A stretch of 64,000 bases of DNA from Timema cristinae (lineage: Eukaryota; Arthropoda; Insecta; Phasmatodea; Timematidae). The notes under the pieces were generated by a model. That model made no database searches and was not told the DNA's origin. It saw only the letters and a program-made list of their open reading frames with translations. Within the stretch, counting starts at the first letter, position 1. Each line of letters starts with the position of its first letter. The position numbers and the translations under genes are program-made. Below, piece after piece: positions 33,520 through 45,354 of this stretch. The stretch covers positions 13,195,373-13,259,372 of the forward strand of contig JBCFYV010001001.1 in NCBI GenBank assembly GCA_039000515.1, written 5' to 3'.

Positions 33520-34790
33520 GCAGGAATTAACTTTTGAGTCTCTTGTTCTAAAGTTTGATTAAGTAATGTTGACTATCAAAAATTGGCAATCACCAAACTC
33601 TTTGAACGAAGTTTGAAGTGTAAAATTATTGTTGTGCTAATAACACTACATGTTTAATTTGAGGAATTCATTATCATGCGTAGTTGATAGTAAAATTGAA
33701 TATAATATGGTTATTTATAAAAAGATAATTTAACTTTTAAAAATAACTGCTAGAATAGAAATACTATATTCAAATAATACATTTTTTAAACATAGAAATA
33801 AATATTCTCCAAATGCAAATGTAAAGGTATTTTAAGCAATTATTGGTAGCTGTCCTTACTGTTTAAAATAATAATTGTTTTGGAATATGGTTGCACCGTA
33901 TACAGTTGTCAAAAGTAGATTCTTGTGAAATTTATAATTTTGAACATGGAGACAGATAATATTACATTAATATTCACGTATATTTGGCAACAATCGTTTC
34001 ATCTTATATATTTTTATTGTGTGTAGTCACAACAGTTTTTAGAGTTAAAACTTGCTTTGATAATTGTGCCTCCACCCCTAAACCCCCAGTGAGTGTAATC
34101 TAATGTAATTCCAGCGTTGTTTTGAACGTGGATTTATTTTTACAATTTCATGATTTTAGCTGTCCCATAAGTCTGTCAGAAAATTTAAAAATATGTGTGA
34201 AATGTGCAAAATTTCCCGGAAATCAAAAAATCTAGCTCTGGTGCAATATGTTTTTTTAATAGGTCTTACCGTTTAGCCACAAGAGGCCTGTAAGGAAAGG
34301 TCCGCACTGACTTTAAAGTTGCTCTGACATTTTGAATTTTTTGGGGGGGTTAAAAATTAATATTTTAACATTTTGGATTTTTCCCGTCGGTTACAGGCTA
34401 GAAGATAGAAGTTTGCCAGATTTCAAGTTTTAGCTCATCTGAAAGTGGGTGAACATCAATGTCATTTAGTGAGTGAGTCAGCCATGTGGTTTATAGTATA
34501 GTGATGTTTAGGGGATTATCAGCGATTGGCTTCTATTTTGACATTGTTAGTGTGGTGACATTTAAACTATCAATATTATATATCAAATGAAACACTTACG
34601 TCTTAAAGATTCACGACACCAACAACATTAAAAAATAAAATAACTATATTTGGTTAATGTGCGTGAGTTAATATAATTATCCGCACTTATAAATAAAATT
34701 GAATATATCAATTAAACGAAATATTCTGCGAACGTTTAAATCACTGATAATAAATATGCAATCTTATTTCATGTATGTAGTCAGTAATGG
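33520..34790. other. no gene seen
   Basis: AT-rich with two slightly richer parts at 34070-34130 and 34270-34450. No recognised repeat or coding signal. Confidence 0.45.
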
Positions 34791-34792
34791 TA

Positions 34793-35048
34793 GTACCCCC
34801 TTCGGTGATCGCATGGTTTAAGGCGCTATTCTCTCAGTAAACTAGACTGCGGATGACGGGGAGATTGGGTTTCGTATCTTGGTCAGGTGTACTGAGGGTG
34901 GTTTTCCAAACTGGTTTATCGTTCTCCTTCTACAAAAATTCGGGTACACTTCCTATAAATATAGCCTTCCTCATCCTTAAAACCATTAGAGTAATTATTA
35001 TAAAAAAAAAGTATAATCTAACAAGTAGTAAGAGCGGTACTAAAAAAA
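34793..35048 (+). mobile_element. SINE-2 copy
   Basis: CCCCCTTCGGTGATCGCATG head, TCTCTCAGTAAACTAGACTG, GACGGGGAGATTGGGTTTCG (B-box region), GGTGTACTGAGGGTGGTTTT, then tail AACAAGTAGTAAGAGCGGTA. The 78-codon open frame over it is incidental. Confidence 0.88.
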
Positions 35049-35155
35049 TTAGTTTTAAAAATAATGTTTCAAGTTCACAGATATGGTGACATGATTCACC
35101 CTTTTTCTCGATGAGAGTACTCTTTTAACATTTCTGCAAACTAGAAAAAAATATA

Positions 35156-35700
35156 TTAAAAATAGCACCTATCGCACATTTCACAACGGAATCCAGTTCT
35201 GCTATGACGACGAGCGGAACGTGGTGTGGAAGAAGAGGGAAGGTAAAAAAAAAATAGGAGAAAAAAAAAGGATGACGATGATGATGATGGTGACCCTACA
35301 CGTGGCGGGAGGTCGCAGCATTGTTCCGTATTATGGAGCGATATAGAAGAGGGGAGAGAAGAACCCCCCCCCCCCAACATCACCATTTTTTTTCCATTTT
35401 TTTTCCTCCCTCTTCTCTGCCGCGGGCAATGGTGGGAGTGGTTCTTAGCCATATTGGTTTGGCGTCTTGAGAAGCTCTCTTGGGCCGATTTGTCCGCCTC
35501 GTGGGGTCACAGGTTGTCGCACGAGGATGAAGGAGGTCTTACGAGAGGGAATGGTGCGGTTTCCCACCTACCCATGACTCGGTACTCCAGCGATCTATCT
35601 CAGTTCCAACATCCGGGTGATGGGCTTAAAAAAAACTCAAGTCATAACCGTCGGTCTTCCATATTAGCCGTGTCTATAAGTGACCTTCAGAGATGATGAC
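35156..35700. other. GC-rich and purine/pyrimidine-skewed island, unidentified
   Basis: Two open frames diverge from about 35453: 98 codons on the minus strand (35156-35452) and 80 codons on the plus strand (35454-35696). The minus one is a translation of low-complexity tracts (poly-Ser, poly-Phe, poly-Gly) and is unlikely to be real. The plus one (MVWRLEKLSWADLSASWGHR...) has mixed composition and CpG-rich DNA (GTTGTCGCACGAGG, GTCTTACGAGAGGG), without a recognised domain. The island could be a first exon or a bidirectional promoter; it could equally be an old transposon. Neither is shown. Confidence 0.3.
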
Positions 35701-35806
35701 TACTGTGTTGGGTTTTCAAGACATATTTACTAGCTGAGGGGAAAAAATATTTCCGTCTTAGATGTCTCACGTTGTAATCCTGTTAACTGTCTTAATTGCC
35801 TACTTG

Positions 35807-36505
35807 GGGCCGGTCTTATGACTCCTGGATAAATATTAATATGGTAGATAAATATTTATATCTGGTGAATAAGTTAAAAGTGCGCCTTATGACTGCCAGA
35901 TACATTTATCTTCCAGATAAAATGTATTTATCCATCACATTTTTATCGGGAGGTTTAAGTACCTGATAACTTTGATCTGGAAGTTAATAGGGTTGTTGCC
36001 ATAGTATAGAGTTGTTTTTAATGAGGTTTCGCCAATAAGAATGTTTTAGGTTCAAATCTTGGTTCACGTGTTTAGTAAATACAAGCCTGGGCTCTAATTA
36101 TATAAAGTTAGACTATTTAATTCATACTTTTATATAAACTGACAAGATATTTGTAGAGTTATATTTATATAAGAACCAATTATCAAAATGAGAGTACAAT
36201 AAATTAAATTTTGTAAACGTTGTACCCAACTAATATCCACATTTTGGCAGACACCGAAATTAGTACTTGCAAGACATCTTAGCTTCTGCGCCCATGTGAA
36301 GCAATCTGTTTCCTTGGTCTCATTTAGCCGCAGTACTAACCTTGCGTGTTCTGAATAAAAAATATATTTATCCTACAGATAGCTATCTTGCAGATATATT
36401 CACTTCATAAGATGCATAAACATTAAAGGGGCTGATAACTTTTATCTGATAAATAACTTTAACCTCCCAATAACAATAGCTATCCGGTAGTCATAAGACC
36501 AGCCC
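35807..36505. mobile_element. non-autonomous DNA element with about 25-bp terminal inverted repeats
   Basis: Left end GGGCCGGTCTTATGACTCCT and the complement of the right end GGGCTGGTCTTATGACTACC match at 17 of 20 positions. GGATA follows at both ends, and further inside AGTTATTTATC/GATAAATAA-type motifs recur inverted on both sides (TCCAGATAAAATG, CTGATAAATAACTTTAACC). No coding sequence inside. The flanks (TACTT and TTATT) do not give a clear target-site duplication, so the superfamily is left open. Confidence 0.78.
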
Positions 36506-36636
36506 TTATTATAATAACCAAAAATCCAAATGAAGCAGAGAGTTTTAAGAGCACGTCACACGAGCCGATTAATCGGAAAATTAGATACAAGATTAAAATC
36601 TAACCAGAAAACATATCGAGGTAGGCATTTAAGTTT

Positions 36637-36872
36637 ATTTTTAGCACCACGTTTTACTACCCGTTTACGCAATATGCTTGTGTAATAATTAGGCCTACGC
36701 TAATTTTTTTATAAGAAAGAAAGTTTAAATTAAAGGAAGCGTACACGAATTTGCGTGGAGGAGAGTGGAAAAACATTTAGGAAAAACTATCCTCAAAACA
36801 CCCGACCGGGATTTGCACACCGATATCCCCATCATCGGCAATCCAGTTTATTGATAGAGTGACGTCTTAGAA
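36637..36872 (-). mobile_element. SINE-2 copy
   Basis: Minus strand from TTAGCACCACGTTTTACTAC through AGGAAGCGTACACGAATTTG, GTGGAAAAACATTTAGG and CCGACCGGGATTTGCACACC to a decayed head with GATAGAGTGACGTCTTAG. Confidence 0.85.
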
Positions 36873-36930
36873 AAGTAGTTTAGAGCTTAAATAATTAGTC
36901 TTTGATCCAATATATTTCATACTTTTGATT

Positions 36931-37170
36931 TGCAGGACGTCTTACTGTCCATCCAGACTATGCACATTTTAATAACGATAGTCTGTAAGGGACTAATAAG
37001 ATATAATTTAGAGGAAAAATAGCTGCATTTGAATAAAAAGAATGTGGGAAACTATATAGAAAAAACCTCCCCTCGGTACATTTGTCTCGAATTCAAGCGC
37101 CAACCTCCCTTAAACTGCCAAACTAAACCAAAGAACCTAACGTTTAATCCGCGTGCCCACCGATGCAAAC
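36931..37170 (-). mobile_element. SINE-2 copy, older
   Basis: Minus strand: GCAGGACGTCTTACTGTCCA, TTTAGAGGAAAAATAGCTGC, GAAACTATATAGAAAAAACC, GAATTCAAGCGCCAACCTCC. Only 60 bases from the previous copy in the same orientation and clearly more diverged. Confidence 0.72.
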
Positions 37171-37174
37171 CAAC

Positions 37175-38865
37175 ATTATACATTTGGTACTATGTAATTA
37201 AAATAATTAATGTATACTTAAATATTTAAAAAATTTATATCCTAGGTAAAATTTGGGCTAGTGAAATAATCGAAGTCGTATTTATTAACATAGAAAAATA
37301 GGAATTAATCAGAATTACTGAATTATGCATTTGACAATAAATAAATTAGGATAAAAATTAAAATAAATAAATGTTTTTTTAAGTGTAATGTTCAAATACA
37401 TCTTGAAAACTCACAATCATAAGCCATTTATATTCCGAATAAACCTTTATCAACTCAATAGAAAGGGGTTTTAAGTCCTTTAAATTAATTTCTCCGAAAT
37501 TTATACAACTAAGCTTGCATTTTAATTTTGTACTAATATTAATTAGTTATATGTGAGCATATGATTTTTCATATAAATATTTATATCATTATTATTATCA
37601 TGTTTTTAATAATAGCAAAACTATTAATAATTCAACATGTTTATTTCGGTTAAAACTTATGCTAAACTTTTTAAAATACATATACCAAACAAAATAATAC
37701 AAAAACCATTTAACAATGTAAGTCTGATTATTAAAAACAAAAACAGTAGCTGTATGTACAGTAAAAATTTTATTAAAAAATTTCATTAGAAATTGTATAT
37801 TAAAATTAGATTATATATTTATCAAAAGTTTCAAAGCATGCCTATAACACACTGAAATATAATAAAAGTCAGAAATAATTAGTACTTTATTAAATCTGTT
37901 AAACTTGAGTAGCAGCAACACATCTGTAGAATATTATTTTATTATGTTAGACTGTTAGAGTAAAAATTATTAATGGGACTATCATGTAGGCCTATGAATA
38001 TATTTTTGTGTGTCATTAAACCAAAACAGAAAATGTTTAATTTAGAATATGCTTTATGTTCTAATTTTGGTGAACTTTTTAGCAAAATTAAGTTCATTTG
38101 TAAAATATGAAATAGTGATTTTTAATTTATTAACTTACAAGATTAGAATAATCATCAACATTATCATAATCATATTATTATTATTATATATATATATATA
38201 TAGATATAATATATATATATGTATAACATTCTTTATGTACAAACTTTTTAAATTATTTTAGAGTAATTCTTTTCAATTTATTATTTCAGGAAATTTATAA
38301 TTGGTAAACCTAACACTGCTAGTTAAATTTGTATTTTGATTATGATCATTACTTTAAAATGCCCTTAAATGAATGTGCTATCCACCTAATGATATATAAA
38401 ATCATAGGTGTCTTTTAAATTAAAATATAATTATTTTAAGAAGCCTATACTAGTTCATTCTCCTAAGCTGTAGTATAGCACCTTTTGCTATGAGTCTTAG
38501 AGACACGTAATTAATTTTCTTATTTTAATTTTACTTGTCACCTATTAAGCGATTCAAGCAAAATTTGAGTGGCGTTTTAATTACAATAATAGATTTTGAT
38601 GCAACAGTAAAAACATAGTAATTGCGTGTGAACCGTTACAAATTACTTCATTGTAAATCACGCTCCTCATTAAGAATAGAAGGAGAACAATTATATTAGG
38701 AAAGGTATAAACTGACAGAGAGCTCTTTTAATTCGATACATTGGCAAACTGGATCGGATTAAAGCAGTCTTGTAAACAATTATACTAATTGCCTTTTTTT
38801 TTTACTTTATGACACAAGGAACTCGAAAGTTCATTGCCACATCTACTTAAATGCGCAAGCTATCT
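37175..38865. other. no gene seen; repeat-poor AT-rich block, first half
   Basis: About 1.7 kb with no SINE, MITE or tandem array other than (TA)n at 38186-38220. Open frames at 37598-37786 (minus) and 38049-38261 (plus) are rich in Ile, Leu, Phe, Tyr and Lys, as expected from AT-rich DNA, and are not supported. Confidence 0.5.
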
Positions 38866-38869
38866 TAAG

Positions 38870-39265
38870 CTAGTTATATCCAGTCCACCTCATTATACCC
38901 TAGCATCATTTTGAGTTAGTTCTATCCTGTCCACCTCATTATACCCTAGCATCATTTTGAGTTAGTTCTATCCAGTCCACCTCATTATACCCTATCTCTT
39001 TCAGGTCCATTCTAACGTTATCCTCCCTTCTGTATATAGATATTCCCAATGGTCTATTCCAATTGAGTTTACCAGTCAATAACCTAATCATGGTTCTAGA
39101 TTTTCCCACTAGCGCCGCATGTCCTGATCACCGCTATCTACAAGACTTGGCTATCCTAGCTATGTCTTGTTTTGAGTACAGAGTATGTAACTCATCATTA
39201 TGTAACCTCCCCCACTCAGTAGCCTCATCCCTTTCTGGACCTGGTTTGCAAAAATTCAAAAATAT
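38870..39265 (-). pseudogene. non-LTR retrotransposon C-terminal remnant with a three-unit 46-bp repeat
   Basis: Minus-strand translation from about 39210 gives HNDELHTLYSKQDIARIAKS, then SGHAALVGKSRTMIRLLTGK, NRPLGISIYRREDNVRMDLK and EIGYNEVDWIEL, with stops inside. These are the NEEL..LY, RWAGHVARMG, RPLGRPRRRWEDNIRMDL and DWIELAQDRDR blocks of the family in correct order. Beyond DWIEL the DNA repeats with a 46-bp period, about three units, down to 38870. This is the longest recognisable piece of this family in the window. Confidence 0.85.
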
Positions 39266-39319
39266 ATTTCATTTTATAAGGTATGACACCTTGTTTCACA
39301 ACTATATATTTAATTAAAG

Positions 39320-41464
39320 TTTTTAAAATGAAGATAATTCTGAACAATGGTGTAAAGCTGTCTAATAATTGTTGAATATGATTAAAAATAGATACTCTGT
39401 TGCTAATTATGGAAAGATTATTTTATCATTTAAATTTGAATTTTTATATCACGATAAATATAATCCAATTATATTGTAATTGTTATCTTTAATTTTATAT
39501 TTCAAAGATTAAGGTAAAATATTAGATCTTAAAGGTTATTATGAAATATGGATATTTAATTATTTTTTATATATAAAACTGGATTATATTTTAACATAAA
39601 GAGCGTCATCGATGGAAAAATTGTTTTCTTGATAATTTTAAATTTTAATTTACAAGCACCTAAATTCGTTTTAAAAGTAAATGTTTTAAATCTAATCAGT
39701 AATACTTATAGTAAAAAAAATTGAAAATAATTTTAAAATTACTCGAGATACCCTAGCAATCATAAAATGTATAAAGTTAATTTAACAAAACTGTAATATT
39801 TCAATTAAGTATTTAATTAAACTAGTGCAGGCATAACAGCGAGAAATTAAACTAAAACCCAAGATAAAACAGAGCTTGATTAGCTCTTAATTGAATTATC
39901 TTCACACATTTTCATTGACTATAGTTTATGGCATTGATGTAACATTAGATATTGCGTGCTTCAAATATATAGTTTTAAACGTATCGTTATTTACAGAAAA
40001 AATGTATGCGCTATTAAATAGCCTTAATTTGATGTTCTATTAACAGAACAAAATTAAATTTCTCAACACAATAAACTACTTATTAATAAGCCTCTTTAGG
40101 TGTTGCTATATTACATATGTTTTAATTATAAATAACAACATATTTAGACACTCAGAAACTGATGTAAATGTTATACTAATTACATGCGAGCAATCAAAAT
40201 TGGATGTTGATGTATATAAATACATATAATAATTTAAGAATCTAATGTTAGTTTAGTAAATACATTAAACATATCCATTTTTAAAATAACATTTTTATTA
40301 TTTTAGTGCGACTATTATTTAAATCTAAATTTATTTTGTAATTATAATAATTTAGTGACAATTTAAAAAAATAAGTCAAACTGGAAACTACTTTCACATA
40401 AAAACTTCATAATAATTGAGCTTGTGAAAATTCAAGTCATAATTTACAACAATAAAAAAACGCAGAATTTTTCTTAACTATTAGCAACACATATTAATGT
40501 GGACACAATATATTGCAGGACAATTCATAGTCCTTAATGAGTGGTCATTTTTTATTTCCTGGTGAAAACTTAGATTAAAATGTGAACGAACTCTAATGGT
40601 GTAAACGCACCTCTATGAATGGAATATTCCATTATTTTATTTTTTGTGACATTAACAAACGTCTCATCATGATGCATTTTCTTTACATTTCATAATTAAT
40701 TCCCTTTATAATTAATTTTGTCTCTACACCTGCATTTTTTTTTCTTTTACTCTAACCTATTTGAGGTAGCTAATTTGCGTGATATACCGAAGACAGGTGG
40801 TTAATCCACAGTTATCAACGTTTGAGCTGTTTTTTTTTACCAGAGGCAATTTATATGAAAGTTACTTGCTCTTACCTAGGCTTCTTATTCAAGAAACAAT
40901 GCAACACATCATTAAAATATTTCTAGTAGCTTGACAATCCATAATGATAGCCTTAAGACTTTTCTTCATTAGTTTTTCAGTTCTTCATTTTCATTTTATT
41001 TAATTAACACACACAATTCCATTCTAATAATATTTAAATCAATATGTTGTGCTTATATTTCACATTGGTCAAGGAATTTTATCTGAATTTAAAAATGAAT
41101 AATAAAATTAGGTTACCAATTATTAAATGAAGCACTTATACATTATATAAAGTGAGAAAAGAAATTGACTAAAATTGCTCTTTGGATTTTGTTGTTGTTC
41201 TAAACACAAAGTCTAACAAAAAATGTAGATATATATTTATTTGCTGTCCATATTAAGATATATTACTATTTTTGTTTTTATTCAATTTTTTGTTCTATAC
41301 ATTTTTCTAAATGAGTTTAAACATCATTTATAAATCCAGAGATATAGAAGTGAATTTGCCAAAGAAATAAAAATAGGGATGATATTAATTTAAAATACTA
41401 CCTCTCCAAACATAAGTTTGATTAATTTTATATTGTAAAAAATATGTTTTCATCTTTTATAAAG
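39320..41464. other. no gene seen; repeat-poor AT-rich block, second half
   Basis: About 2.1 kb with none of the SINE, MITE or tandem families that occur every 0.5-1 kb elsewhere. Very AT-rich with many TAATTAAT-like homeodomain core motifs (39740-39830, 40690-40720), which are expected by chance in such composition. No coding signal. Confidence 0.5.
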
Positions 41465-41466
41465 TG

Positions 41467-41671
41467 CTACCCACTTTCGTGGCCGCGTAACCTAACGTAC
41501 AACTCTTATGTTAGACTAGACTGCCAATGACTGGGAGATTGAAGTTTGAATCTCAATCAAAATGGGTTTCCTCTCTCCCTTCACTTAAATGCGGGTACAT
41601 TTCCTCTAAATATAATCCTCCTGATCGCTAAAACCATTAGCGTAACTAGTACACAAGCAAGATATGCATGG
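41467..41671 (+). mobile_element. SINE-2 copy
   Basis: Head ACCCACTTTCGTGGCCGCGT, CTTATGTTAGACTAGACTGC, GACTGGGAGATTGAAGTTTG, then CTCTCTCCCTTCACTTAAAT, CATTAGCGTAACTAGTACAC. The tail module after 41660 is lost. Confidence 0.85.
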
Positions 41672-41674
41672 TAC

Positions 41675-42840
41675 CTTGATACATATAAAGTCCTAGTGTC
41701 CAATCGCAAGAAAATCATGGTATAGTAGCGAGACTTATTTTGGATTTGTTCCGAACACCGCCGACTTCAAAGGAATCCTGATTATAGCTCGCCAATATAA
41801 TACATGCTCTATATGACACCAATAATGAACGGAATTTAATCATATCTCCCATACAGCACTCACACACATAAAATCCCAATAGGAAATTCCCACCATGTAA
41901 TTTTGATAACAGTAGCCACTGGTTTCAAGTATCATCATCCACAAACCAATTTTCTTAATGAGTAATATCCGTAAGGTCACACTTAAAAACTTTAATTAAA
42001 GAACTTGGACTCATACCCTTAAACCGCAAGATGTAATGACGTCAATATATTACATTTCTGCTGACGTAGGAACTGTGCAAAGAGGAAAGGAGAGAATAAC
42101 AAAGGGAAATAGCGCCCAGAGGATGATTGCATTATGGCATTGAAGGATCACCAGCAATTTAATAATATGTGTTGTGCACTTTATGGAATCACAAGACGAG
42201 TAGTTTTGTTCTCGGTTTAGTAATGAATTATTTTTGATAGTAATGAACTTATAAACATAAGTAGAAAACCAACTTAGAATTAATAATTAAAAAAAAAAAA
42301 AACGGTACAAAGTGTTGAAATAACATTCATAACTAGCACAAAGAAATAAACCCTGGTAATTTGTGTTTTATTTCAGAACCATGCAAATAAAAACCGACAG
42401 GGTCAACTGAATTTCTTTCTATTATATTTACTGGTCATCTACAGTACTTTCACCAATATGGCTTTGATTAAGTGTGTGTTTTTAATTGTTAAACATTTTA
42501 GATGAGTTAATATAATTATTAGTAGTATCGAGAAAAATAAACGAGGGAAAGAACAAAGAAAGATTACACATATAATTGATTTTATTATAATGGAACCTTT
42601 TATCAGATATAGTTAGTTTTTAAGCTATTGACAAAATTATGTACGGAGAGGAAAAATTGGCAATAACATTTATAATAAACAAGGATATTAAAAATACCTT
42701 TATATTTATAATCTTTGTCGTATTTTTTATCTGGTCTCTTATTCTCGATATTAATAATTACTTTTAAAACATGTATAAAAATATTGGGAAAACACAAAAA
42801 TTGATTAAAAAATACATCGGTATTATTTTCTTCCAGTAAT
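41675..42840. other. no gene seen
   Basis: Mixed AT-rich DNA with A14 at 42289-42302. A minus-strand open frame at 42603-42797 is Lys/Ile/Asn-rich and not supported. Confidence 0.45.
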
Positions 42841-42844
42841 ATAT

Positions 42845-43035
42845 AGACCCTTAGCTCAGTCGGTAGCGTTTCTGCATATTCAGCTATGCGTCCATAGCTC
42901 GATCCCCGGCATGGCCGAAAAATTTATCATTGATCAAATATGGGCTTACACATTCACAGTGATGAATTAACGGCCAGGGACTGTATGTTGTGCCTGTCCT
43001 AGTCTTAAGTTGTATTTTATAAGACATAAGAAGCT
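42845..43035 (+). mobile_element. SINE-4 copy
   Basis: GACCCTTAGCTCAGTCGGTA (A box) and ATAGCTCGATCCCCGGCATG (B box) begin the copy; body CATTGATCAAATATGGGCTT, AATTAACGGCCAGGGACTGT, TGTGCCTGTCCTAGTCTTAA. The head is the closest to a real tRNA among the family members. Confidence 0.88.
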
Positions 43036-43220
43036 ACGACAGGCCTACCAAGCTGATAGTGAAAATATATGGCTTGAATAAAAAACTGACTCAGAACATA
43101 GGCTGGAAACAGCAATGATAGAAGTATATATAAATACTATTATATATAAATGGAATAGTTATGTTATAGGATCACCTTCATTATGTATTACTTCTTATAT
43201 TATAAAAATAAAATATATTA

Positions 43221-43727
43221 AGGCCGGTACACACGTTGCGTATGCGCACAACGCAACTTGGGCTCCGTGTTGAACAGATGCAGTGGTGGTTTGATGAAAA
43301 TAACATAAAGAATTGTTGAAGATTTGTTTTCAGTTTTTTTTCACTTGTACTTAAGTAATATTCTGTATAGGTTTTATATTTAATAAATATTTTTATAATA
43401 AAATTGAAGAGTTAATTTAACAAGTCAAGCCTCCACATCCTAAATTTTCTTCGAATTTCAAAACAACTGCCAACAGTAGCATTTTTTCTTCCTCAGTACT
43501 ATCATCTGAACTCAAACAATACATTTTGGAGAGCGCCGTCTTAACTAAACATCACTAGAGCAGACCACAAATAAACAACAATCAATTTAGGGGATGGATA
43601 AGAGGGACTATTACTTAGCTTAACTTAGCCTAGTTTAGCAACGAGTGTGAAACCAAACTGACAAAGTCTTAGCACAGCGCAGCATAGCATAGCTTAGATT
43701 AGCTTAGCATTCTGTGTGTATCGGCCT
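43221..43727. mobile_element. Harbinger-like MITE with TTA target duplication
   Basis: Left end AGGCCGGTACACAC and the complement of the right end AGGCCGATACACAC match at 13 of 14 positions. TTA flanks both ends (43218-43220 and 43728-43730), the three-base duplication typical of PIF/Harbinger. The interior (507 bases in total) has no transposase. The 3' part contains AGCATAGCATAGCTTAGATT-type AGCTTAG repeats that are not mirrored at the left. Confidence 0.85.
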
Positions 43728-43734
43728 TTACTCG

Positions 43735-44998
43735 TATTTTTAAAACCCCTAATTTTTAACGCAGTAAGCATTTGAACAGAAGACAAGCACCTATTATTGC
43801 AATAACCATTGTCCACATGATTGAGTATATGTTGAGTGTATAGTAAGCATAAAAATTCACAGCAGGTAGCTTTTTATTTAATAACTATTATTTGCTAACA
43901 ACTTTAAAATATATGAGAAAGGGCGACTGTTTATAATGTAGAAATCTCGTTGACTTATACTTTAATGGCGTAAGTATTTTATTTTAAACATCGCGAAATT
44001 CTCTTTCCTTGTCGAGAATTCTCTTGTTACTTGGTGGCATTGAAAAATGTATTTGGAGATAAAACGGTTGTGTCGACATTGTTAAAATCCATCCGCTACT
44101 TCTCAAACGCGCATTCTTTATCTCACATTAAAACAATCTAGTAAATCCCCCGTCAAGATATTACGCAAAACCAGGAAAGATTTGCCACCAAGCAACTGCA
44201 ATGATTCTTAAGAGGTGAAGGCAGTCGCTCTTTTTTTAGAACTATATTACTGTTACTACCGAGTTCAAAGTAGCAACATTTATTAAATATCAAAATTTTC
44301 TTTTTAAAACAGTTGAGTAATAATTATTCAAACATTTTGTTGGCACCCAATATATTTTATAAATTGATGAATATCAAACATACATTTTCAAGACTTTTTT
44401 TTTATAAGCTTTTAAATTAAGAACAAAAACCAACCATATTTGGTCCATTGGTCTAAATCAATTCAATAAATACACGCCAATTTTTACTTTCATCATTTGA
44501 AACTGTACAGCACTAGAAATGGGACGATTGAGTCCTCGAATCACTTAAATCCTATAAGATTGTAGATTAAAAATCTCAAAAATGTGTGTAAAATACATTA
44601 TTATAAGGATCTGATTTTGAATTAACAATTTTAATCAATTAGTAAAAGGAGTTATACACTTGTGTAGTTGGGAAGCTTACAAATTCACACAAAAAAAGTC
44701 ATAATTAATTTACTAAAAATATATTCTATTTGTTGCTTATGACGTAATTGACTTGACAGAAAAAAAATATGATTTGCTAATGGCACCGAGTCTTAAACAA
44801 AATTGAAAAAAATTCAATTTGAAATATTTTCACTTTAAACAAATAGTATTATTTTTTTTAAAGATTTGAGTATTAAATTTGGATTCGAGATACGAAATAA
44901 AATAAAAGATTCGGATTTAAAATCTAGACTAGGTAAATACGGGATTTGACCCTTCTATAGTACATACTTGTGGTACACCAATGACCTACATACTTATG
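43735..44998. other. no gene seen
   Basis: AT-rich with a slightly richer part around 44000-44220. No repeat family or coding signal recognised. Confidence 0.45.
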
Positions 44999-45006
44999 CT
45001 ATTAAA

Positions 45007-45265
45007 TACCCATTTTGGTGGCCACATGGCCTAACACGCAACTCTCGCAGTAGACTAGACTGTCGATGACGGGGAAATCAAAGTTAGAATTTCGGTTGGG
45101 TGTACTTACTGGGGGTGGTTTTTCTAAAATAGTTTTACACTCTCTCTCCAAGCAAATTTTGATAAACCGACAATAAATATAACCTTCCAATTCCCTAAAA
45201 CCATTAGCGTTATTACTAGTTAGGTGTTTAACCCGAACGGGTAAAAAGATGCGTTGCCAAAACAT
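45007..45265 (+). mobile_element. SINE-2 copy with short target-site duplication
   Basis: Head ACCCATTTTGGTGGCCACAT, ACTCTCGCAGTAGACTAGAC, GACGGGGAAATCAAAGTTAG, GGGGGTGGTTTTTCTAAAAT and tail TTTAACCCGAACGGGTAAAA. CTATTAAA at 44999-45006 and 45266-45273 is a candidate duplication. The MITE at 45355 follows within 90 bases. Confidence 0.88.
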
Positions 45266-45354
45266 CTATTAAAGTTAAGTTGGTGCAGAAATATTTATTC
45301 GGTGAATAGTTTTTGCTTTTTTTTTTTTTACTTTTACCCTTCACTTACTCTTAA

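Noticed and set aside
42845..42915. Functional tRNA gene
   Set aside because: A- and B-box sequences are good, but the acceptor stem does not pair and the sequence continues into the SINE-4 body shared with three other loci.
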